Origin: Planctomycetaceae bacterium
GTDB lineage: Bacteria; Planctomycetota; Planctomycetia; Pirellulales; Thermoguttaceae
Length of the DNA: 11,161 nucleotides
Assembly (NCBI GenBank): GCA_031287585.1
Contig: JAITST010000326.1
Span: forward strand, 1-11,161
Direction of reading: 5' to 3'
A program made the translations under genes and the position numbers. Of the stretch, positions 6,342 to 11,161 are shown in pieces. Position 1 is the first letter of the stretch. Every line of letters starts with the position of its first letter. The notes beneath the pieces are model-generated. The model was not told the DNA's origin. It worked only from the letters and a program-made list of their open reading frames with translations, and did no database searches.

Positions 6342-7991
6342 CTACATTCCATCTTCCGTATCCCAAACTGTTTGGGTTGACGAAATAATTTTTACGGAAC
6401 CGCTTCGGTATCCCGCATTAGATACCACCGGAAAATGCGGGAAGCCAAACGAGTTCTTTTCGTTTGGTACAGTCATATCACTGGCGTTAATTTGTGATTT
6501 TGATACCTCGACTAACAATAAATCGTTTCCATCTTTGACCATTGCGTATATGTAATCATTATTATGCGGACAACTGAAATACTTATCCGGCTCATCGCCA
6601 AGATACGGTTTTACCGCCGTTTGCCAGTCGCCATCAGGAAGTTTACCATTTGTTTTCTCGTATAACAACAACGCGAGTGTCAAACGCTTTATATTCGCCG
6701 AACATTCGTCACGCTCAAACGCATTGGGTTTGTAAACGAAGCCCGAGATTAATCGTGACGCTAATATCTTGCTACAATTAACCGACCTGCTGCGGGCCAA
6801 AATATAACTCAACGGATTCTTTGAAAAATTGAACATCACGTCACTTTCTGCGTTCGTCCGAACATCGCCATCGTTTGCCATGTCATACCACTTGTTGAAA
6901 AGTATGAAACTTTCGTTGGGGTCGCTGAATCTGTAAAACAGCGAGTTTGCAAAGTGTTCCGTTAGTACACTTGAACCCAATATCTCCTTGCTCACCTTAT
7001 CCCCGGCATACACTTCCTGCAAACACAATAAAGCCAAAAGCCGTTCGCCCGATACCGCTTGTTCAAACGTCGGCATTGGCGGCAATGCGTCAAGTTCTTT
7101 GAGATAATGTTCTATCTGCTCTTTGGTCGCCGGATGTTCACGATTGGCGTTGAATCCGATAGCGTTTGCTACTCCATTTATTGCTAGTCCTGCAAGAGAG
7201 TTTCCCATTATTATTCTGTTTTGAGATACAAAACGTGCGAGTCTGTGAATCGTAATTATGTCGTAAATCGCACCATCGACATCACCAATACCGATTCTAA
7301 ACTTCGCTCTCTCTTGTGTAGCAACAGCCATATCACGGTAGATTAACATAATGTCGGAGAACGTGTTATGCGTTTCAGTATTGACGGTATATGGCATTTG
7401 AAAAGTTGGTTTGCGAACCGCCTTACCAAGCAGGTCAAGTCCGGCATTGTTTTCATCTAACCAAGTTTTGAATTCAGGAGAATCATCTGTCGTGAACATA
7501 GGTTTTCGCAAGAGTTCATACCGCCGCTTCATAACTTGTTGCCTCTTATTTTCATCACCGCTTTCATTTGCCAATCGCTCAAAAAATGTATATGATGATT
7601 CAAATTTTAACGTCGGAGCAACATTCGGGTCAATTCCAAGTTTTTCGTAAACCTGCAAACGAACCGGCTCTGTATTGTAAGCAGCATTAAGTATAAAACC
7701 GCAATCGCGTACAAACACCCGATAACCGTTGTCGTCTGTCTGCATCTCCGGCGGATAACAACTTTCCTCTAACGCCTTAAAGTAATTTATCCATTTACCG
7801 TCGGCGGTAGTCGGACTGATAACGTAAGTTGTGTTTACAGAGAACCGCAACGGCGGAGTATAAATACACCAAAACCAAAACAGCACCGCCAAAACGACAA
7901 ATGCAACAAACAAAACCAGACAACCAAGTTTGTTTCTAATCTGTTGCTGAACAATTTGCTTAGTAACGTCGGGTAAATTTTCGTTAGACAT
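6342..7991 (-). CDS. Membrane-anchored extracytoplasmic protein, function unknown (549 aa)
   Basis: I do not recognise a named family. Residues 22-44 (LGCLVLFVAFVVLAVLFWFW...) form one transmembrane anchor after a short, cytoplasmic N-terminus of about 20 residues, so most of the protein should lie outside the inner membrane. The middle (about 60-430) is helical and contains no catalytic motif I can name. Residues 437-475 (LTLALLLYEKTNGKLPDG to YFSCP) and a tail with SNAGYRSGSVKI at about 525-536 recall the C-terminal parts of planctomycete pseudopilin-like (DUF1559-type) proteins, which typically end near a 'DGSV' motif; this resemblance is from memory. The start at 7991 is ATG, with no Shine-Dalgarno. 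It is 174 bases upstream of the zinc-ribbon gene in the same direction and could feed the same transcript, although a promoter candidate lies between them. Confidence 0.75.
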   Translation of the reverse strand: MSNENLPDVTKQIVQQQIRNKLGCLVLFVAFVVLAVLFWFWCIYTPPLRFSVNTTYVISPTTADGKWINYFKALEESCYPPEMQTDDNGYRVFVRDCGFILNAAYNTEPVRLQVYEKLGIDPNVAPTLKFESSYTFFERLANESGDENKRQQVMKRRYELLRKPMFTTDDSPEFKTWLDENNAGLDLLGKAVRKPTFQMPYTVNTETHNTFSDIMLIYRDMAVATQERAKFRIGIGDVDGAIYDIITIHRLARFVSQNRIIMGNSLAGLAINGVANAIGFNANREHPATKEQIEHYLKELDALPPMPTFEQAVSGERLLALLCLQEVYAGDKVSKEILGSSVLTEHFANSLFYRFSDPNESFILFNKWYDMANDGDVRTNAESDVMFNFSKNPLSYILARSRSVNCSKILASRLISGFVYKPNAFERDECSANIKRLTLALLLYEKTNGKLPDGDWQTAVKPYLGDEPDKYFSCPHNNDYIYAMVKDGNDLLLVEVSKSQINASDMTVPNEKNSFGFPHFPVVSNAGYRSGSVKIISSTQTVWDTEDGM

Positions 7992-8037
7992 CGTTTATTC
8001 GTGCTGATGGTTTTAATAGACTATGATAGATGGGATG

Positions 8038-8065
8038 GTAGAGACGTTGTATGCAACATCTCTAC
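8038..8065. repeat. Palindromic hairpin, likely interspersed repeat
   Basis: GTAGAGACGTTG and CAACATCTCTAC form a 12-position stem with a single C/A mismatch around a TATG loop. Close relatives (GTAGAGACGTTGCATGCAACG type) are, as I recall, scattered in many copies in cyanobacterial and other genomes. No T-run follows on either strand, so it is not a standard terminator, although it sits between the carbonic anhydrase stop and the next gene and could still protect or end the transcript. Confidence 0.55.
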
Positions 8066-8071
8066 TCACTG

Positions 8072-8085
8072 CCCGCCTGTGCGGG
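8072..8085. repeat. GC hairpin adjoining the palindromic repeat
   Basis: CCCGC and GCGGG pair perfectly around a CTGT loop, 6 bases beyond the larger hairpin. Two neighbouring hairpins of this kind are typical of REP-like or other small repeated units; they may be one composite element spanning 8038-8085. Confidence 0.45.
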
Positions 8086-8161
8086 ATTAATTGCGAAGAG
8101 ACCGACACACGAAGAACGAACGAGTACAAAACGTCCACCAAGCGTGCGTCACATCTTTCTC

Positions 8162-8926
8162 TTACCTTCGTCCGAACAGACCGCGTTTGACCTGTACTCC
8201 GGTTGCTTGTTTTCCCTTTACCAGTTCATCATTCTTCGGATGTGCACCGATGAAATCGACCTTGCCTGTTGAGACATCGTAAATCGCTCCTACTATCTGC
8301 AATTCACCCGACCTTGCGGCTTCGCGTAAAATTTCACTGCACCGATATAGTTGTTCGATTTGCAAGTAAACATTTTCCTTGCAACACGGCTCAATGATTT
8401 CTGCGCCGGTTTTGCCGGTGGATGCTTCGGTACGTTTGACTGCTGGTGCGATCGCCCTCATCAATGTTTCGATATTACATTCGTGACCGCCGTTTGTGCA
8501 AGCCGCCGTTACCGCCCCGCACTTTGTGTGACCTAGAACAACGACTAACCGTGTTCCGGTATGCGCAACTCCGTACTCGATTGAACCGTTTTGCGCCGGT
8601 CCGGTAACATTACCCGCCGCACAAACCGAAAAGATGTCTCCGATTCCCTGATCGAAAACGACCGACAACGGAACACGTGAATCGCTGCAACACAATATAG
8701 TCGCGAACGGATGTTGACCGTGTTCGGCGGTCTCCTTCGCACAGTCTGTATTCGCGTTCGGATGTTGCGTGTTGCCCACGACAAACCGCGAGTTGCCTTC
8801 CTGCAACTTCTGCAACGCCGCTGCCGGTTCAACTTTCGGAGTGGAGTCGTGGTGGTTTGCCGCAAAAGCAAACGGAAGTACGAACAATGAACAAACAAAA
8901 ATAGTTATGAAAAATGATTTTTTCAT
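8162..8926 (-). CDS. Secreted beta-class carbonic anhydrase (254 aa)
   Basis: Catalyses reversible hydration of CO2 to bicarbonate, with zinc. Residues 1-22 are a classical signal peptide (MKK, then a hydrophobic stretch ending PFAFA before ANHHD), so the enzyme should act in the periplasm or outside. The beta-class zinc site is complete: Cys80 in CCSDSR, with Asp82 and Arg84 forming the catalytic dyad, and His133 and Cys136 in GHTKCGA. The following helix and C-terminal strand (IVGAIYDVSTGKVDFIG) also fit. One departure is FSVCAAGN at 99-106 where most relatives have Arg or another residue before the AGN. The start at 8926 is preferred to an in-frame ATG at 8992: it has GAAAGG 8 bases upstream, gives the signal peptide at the N-terminus and avoids overlap with the preceding gene. 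It lies 52 bases behind the dehydrogenase gene, probably cotranscribed. Confidence 0.92.
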   Translation of the reverse strand: MKKSFFITIFVCSLFVLPFAFAANHHDSTPKVEPAAALQKLQEGNSRFVVGNTQHPNANTDCAKETAEHGQHPFATILCCSDSRVPLSVVFDQGIGDIFSVCAAGNVTGPAQNGSIEYGVAHTGTRLVVVLGHTKCGAVTAACTNGGHECNIETLMRAIAPAVKRTEASTGKTGAEIIEPCCKENVYLQIEQLYRCSEILREAARSGELQIVGAIYDVSTGKVDFIGAHPKNDELVKGKQATGVQVKRGLFGRR

Positions 8927-8934
8927 AACGAAAA

Positions 8935-8940
8935 CCTTTC
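8935..8940 (-). promoter_or_regulatory. Ribosome site of the carbonic anhydrase gene
   Basis: GAAAGG lies 8 bases before the ATG at 8926 and supports this start over the longer frame from 8992. Confidence 0.65.
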
Positions 8941-8978
8941 TGAAAAAAATGATTAAAATAGGAAATAAAAAAATAAAA

Positions 8979-9755
8979 TCAATGCATCTCACGTCCGCCG
9001 GTTACGTTTATCGCCTGACCTGTCATATAGTCTGCACGGTCGCTAGCCAAGTAGCAAACCATATTGACAACGTCGTCGATTCTCGCTAACCGTCCGAGCG
9101 GTATTTTCGCAGTGAACGTTTTAACAATTTGCTCACGCGGCATTTGCATATTAGTAATGTAGTCGGCGGAAACGTTGTCCCAAACACCGGTATCTTCCGT
9201 TATGCCCGGGCAAACGCAGTTGACACGGATACCGTCCTTCGCGGTTTCGTAAGCGAGTGCTTGTGTCAACGCTATAATTGCGCCTTTAGCGGAACTGTAC
9301 GCACTCATCAGAGCGGAGCCGGTCTTGCCGGACTTGCTGGAAAAGTTGACAATCGCACCGCGTTTTGCCTTCTTCATTATCGGCATCACTTCTTTGATGA
9401 ACAAAAACGTTCCTTTGCAGTTGACCGCATAAACAAAGTCCCAAGTCTCTTCGGAAATCTCCTCGATTTTACCGCCTTTGCCAGTAACGCCGGCAACGTT
9501 AATCAAAGCGTCAACATTTCCGCCGAACGACTTCACGCATTGTGCTACAACTTTGGCAACCTGTTCCGACTTAGTACAATCAGCCGCCACCGCCTCACAA
9601 CCGGTACCGAGTTCGGCGCGGACAGTTTCAAGTTTTTTTGCGTCAACATCGGTAATCACAACCTTACCGCCTTCCTCAATAATCCGACGGGCAACACCTT
9701 TACCAATCGCACCAGCAGCACCGGTAACGATAACAACTTTGTTGGAAAATTCCAT
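8979..9755 (-). CDS. Short-chain dehydrogenase/reductase (258 aa)
   Basis: NAD(P)-dependent oxidoreductase of the classical SDR family. The dinucleotide-binding motif TGAAGAIG is at 11-18; Asp36 at the end of the second strand (VVITDVD) argues for NAD over NADP. The N-x-A-G structural motif appears as NVAG (86-89). The catalytic set is Asn112, Ser140, Tyr153 and Lys157 (YSSAK). The sequence continues with IRVNCVCPGI and ends GQAINVTGG, all usual for the family; 258 residues is the usual length. The ending resembles sugar-alcohol and FabG-like dehydrogenases, but the substrate cannot be read from the sequence. The start at 9755 has only a weak AAGAAG upstream. It is the first gene of a probable pair with the carbonic anhydrase; no functional link between the two is obvious. 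Confidence 0.9.
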   Translation of the reverse strand: MEFSNKVVIVTGAAGAIGKGVARRIIEEGGKVVITDVDAKKLETVRAELGTGCEAVAADCTKSEQVAKVVAQCVKSFGGNVDALINVAGVTGKGGKIEEISEETWDFVYAVNCKGTFLFIKEVMPIMKKAKRGAIVNFSSKSGKTGSALMSAYSSAKGAIIALTQALAYETAKDGIRVNCVCPGITEDTGVWDNVSADYITNMQMPREQIVKTFTAKIPLGRLARIDDVVNMVCYLASDRADYMTGQAINVTGGREMH

Positions 9756-10077
9756 TATAACTTCTTTCTAAAATGTATGAATATTTGTGACATATCAAAA
9801 AACGTTTCGCCAAAACATAACGCAACGTCCGCAGTCATTTATCCGTCACATTCTATCACAAACAATCTGTATATGGAATACCGGAGACGGCTGAATTTTG
9901 CAATTTATCACAGAATTTGGGAAGAGAGATATTGTACCTTATGAGTGTAAACCGTGTTCATTTGGTAAGCGTCAACCGCGCACGAGAAAATCCCTCGCGA
10001 ATTGCATACGTTATATCTCACCCGTACCAACATTGCAAAATTTATTTCGGTATTTATTTCGGTTGGCGTGTTAGCCG
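9756..10077. other. Intergenic region upstream of the dehydrogenase (322 bases)
   Basis: Spacer between the 3' end of the phosphoesterase gene and the start of the dehydrogenase gene. It should contain the promoter of the dehydrogenase/carbonic anhydrase pair, but no pair of boxes stands out; TAGAAT on the minus strand near 9850-9855 is the best -10 candidate. No RNA gene or credible small coding frame was found. A 12-base tandem duplication lies at its right side. Confidence 0.5.
10040..10063. repeat. Perfect 12-base tandem duplication
   Basis: ATTTATTTCGGT occurs twice in direct succession (10040-10051 and 10052-10063), 15 bases beyond the stop codon of the phosphoesterase gene. It may be a replication-slippage product; no function is implied. 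Confidence 0.7.
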
Positions 10078-10905
10078 TTAGTCCTTCAACTTTTGAAACT
10101 CCCAATCGAATTTCTTATCTGGATAAATTGTCAGTAGGCGAAAACCGAACGGATGTTGGTCGAAATTCTGACTGGTAGTTTCGCCGTTCAAAATCGCGAT
10201 ATTATTGTAATTACGTTTCGCCGTCCGATGCGTATGTCCTGCCAACCAGACCACAACACCGCTGGATTCGCAGAGTTGAAGCAGTTCTGTCCGCTTGGAC
10301 CTCGGAAGATTGAAGTATTCATCTTTTTCGTCGATTGACTTCACAAACGGCGGTACGTGCGTTAGCAAAATAACAGGCATTTCTCGCCTTTTCGCACTCT
10401 GTAATGCGTCCCGAAAGAGCCGTTCATGCTTATCCTGTTCTTCTTGCACAGCGGCACGCCAAAGTTGCGAGTTCGCGGAAACTATCAAATGTCCCTTGCA
10501 CTCGCGGGGCGAAAAGTCCTGACCGAAATAATTTCGGTATCGTTTCAAGCCCTCGTCCGTTACCGGGTCAGGCAAATCGTGATTGCCCGCTGTCAACATC
10601 ACCGGCGGTTTGATTTCGGCAACCAATTTCAAAAACGTTTTGACCGATTTTTCGTCAGCAACATTGTTCACCATATCGCCCGCAAACAACACGACATCGG
10701 GCTTGAGTTCATTGACCATTTCAATCTCTCGCTTCAAACGTGCAACATCCGCATCGAACCCGTCCTTGCCGAATCCAAGTTGCGGATCGCACAACTGCGC
10801 AAGCGTAATCTTCTCCCGCGAATTTTCCGAAGACTCATCTGCTTCCAACACCGATTGCGAAATCCCCGCAATCAAAATCGACTTTATAAATGTTCGTCTT
10901 TGCAT
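10078..10905 (-). CDS. Tat-exported calcineurin-like metallophosphoesterase (275 aa)
   Basis: Hydrolase of the calcineurin-like phosphoesterase fold (PF00149), which uses two metal ions to cleave phosphomono- or diesters. The N-terminus MQRRTFIKSILIAGIS is a twin-arginine signal (RRTFIK plus a hydrophobic segment), so export in folded form is expected. The metal motifs are in order: DPQ at 40-42, GDMVNN at 76-81, GNHD at 107-110, TH at 182-183 and GHTH at 223-226. The first motif is D-x-Q where most family members have D-x-H; the DPQ-LG form is characteristic of the CPPED1-like branch, which fits this length. The start at 10905 is chosen over a longer frame to 11109 because the Tat signal begins there. 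Substrate is unknown. It stands alone, 322 bases upstream of the dehydrogenase gene. Confidence 0.88.
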   Translation of the reverse strand: MQRRTFIKSILIAGISQSVLEADESSENSREKITLAQLCDPQLGFGKDGFDADVARLKREIEMVNELKPDVVLFAGDMVNNVADEKSVKTFLKLVAEIKPPVMLTAGNHDLPDPVTDEGLKRYRNYFGQDFSPRECKGHLIVSANSQLWRAAVQEEQDKHERLFRDALQSAKRREMPVILLTHVPPFVKSIDEKDEYFNLPRSKRTELLQLCESSGVVVWLAGHTHRTAKRNYNNIAILNGETTSQNFDQHPFGFRLLTIYPDKKFDWEFQKLKD

Positions 10906-11035
10906 CAACTTAAACCTGTTGCTAAATTTTTTTTGAAAATTGGCAATACGCCGCAACACCGAAATAGACGGAGGCATTGTAACACAAATCAGACATAAAT
11001 GCAATAGCGTTTCACAACTATTTGGCGAGGAGGCG
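10906..11035. other. Upstream region of the phosphoesterase gene
   Basis: AT-rich spacer. A weak AGG is seen 11 bases before the start at 10905. No clear promoter boxes or RNA structures are visible apart from the palindromic element further right. Confidence 0.4.
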
Positions 11036-11152
11036 AGGAGGGGGTAAATTTTTTGTAGGTTTTGTATAACCACCCCACTTTTTGCGACAATGCCCCGTGG
11101 GATTGTCAATAGAATACCCTGCCAAAATACCTACAAACTTTTTACACACCCT
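11036..11152. mobile_element. Small palindromic, MITE-like element
   Basis: Two imperfect inverted repeats, GGGGGTAAATTTTTTGTAGG (11040-11059, extending to about 11063) and CCTACAAACTTTTTACACACC (around 11130-11151, here in part), enclose about 60 bases. Read in the same direction they share ACCTACAAA and TTTAC. At the centre (11086-11107) is a hairpin with arms GACAAT-G-CCC and GGG-ATTGTC around a CGT loop, and its midpoint (about 11096) coincides with that of the outer repeats. Small size, no coding frame and a common centre fit a miniature inverted-repeat element or a long structured RNA. Boundaries are approximate and no target duplication is evident. Confidence 0.4.
11086..11107. repeat. 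Central hairpin of the palindromic element
   Basis: GACAAT pairs with ATTGTC and CCC with GGG around a CGT loop, with one bulged G at 11092: nine base pairs in 22 bases. No T-run follows closely on either strand, so it is not a clear intrinsic terminator. Confidence 0.55.
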
Positions 11153-11161
11153 TTTTTGAGT

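Noticed and set aside
8927..8992. Longer carbonic anhydrase start at 8992
   Set aside because: It overlaps the dehydrogenase gene and puts 22 extra residues before a proper signal peptide; the ribosome site supports 8926.
9129..9944. Long plus-strand open frame of 271 codons opposite the dehydrogenase gene
   Set aside because: It lies antisense to a clear SDR gene with complete motifs and has no recognisable domain; it is a shadow frame.
10426..10998. Plus-strand open frame of 190 codons opposite the phosphoesterase gene
   Set aside because: Antisense to a gene with all metal-binding motifs; Arg/His-rich composition typical of a shadow frame.
10906..11109. Longer phosphoesterase start at 11109
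   Set aside because: The extension runs through the palindromic element and precedes a clear twin-arginine signal beginning at 10905.
1..11161. CRISPR array, tRNA or rRNA genes, prophage or toxin-antitoxin pair
   Set aside because: No regularly spaced repeats, no cloverleaf or rRNA-like stretches and no matching protein families were seen.

Overview
The window looks like a chromosomal segment of a bacterium that is probably a planctomycete. Reasons: a cluster of membrane-anchored and zinc-ribbon proteins of a style common in Planctomycetota, a long secreted protein ending in a pseudopilin-like 'YRSGSV' tail, many start codons with weak or no Shine-Dalgarno sequence, and moderate-to-low G+C by eye. 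No rRNA or ribosomal-protein marker is present, so the phylum is an inference. All six intact genes plus the flagellin gene are read from the minus strand; the only plus-strand gene trace is a broken transposase at the left edge.

Layout from left to right: (i) 1-600, a degenerate transposase C-terminal region interrupted by one in-frame TGA, with a possible IS end near 569-592; (ii) 622-3912, a very large flagellin (1096 aa) with normal terminal domains around a centre of roughly 850 residues, preceded by a strong AGGAGG ribosome site; (iii) 4218-6167, a TPR protein preceded by a zinc-ribbon membrane protein whose C-terminal half resembles signal peptidase I but lacks the catalytic serine and lysine; (iv) 6342-7991, a membrane-anchored protein of unknown function; (v) 7992-8161, a spacer with two hairpins that look like an interspersed palindromic repeat; (vi) 8162-9755, a short-chain dehydrogenase followed by a secreted beta-carbonic anhydrase, probably cotranscribed; (vii) 10078-10905, a Tat-exported metallophosphoesterase; (viii) 11036-11152, a small palindromic, MITE-like element whose ends resemble the IS end at the left edge.

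How the genes relate: the dehydrogenase and carbonic anhydrase are 52 bases apart and likely share a transcript. The zinc-ribbon/peptidase-like gene and the TPR gene are 69 bases apart in the same direction and may form another unit, possibly with the 549-residue secreted protein upstream. The flagellin gene stands alone, with no other motility gene in the window. I do not see a defence system, phage, CRISPR array, tRNA or rRNA. The most unusual items are the inactive-looking signal-peptidase homologue, the giant flagellin, and the palindromic elements.
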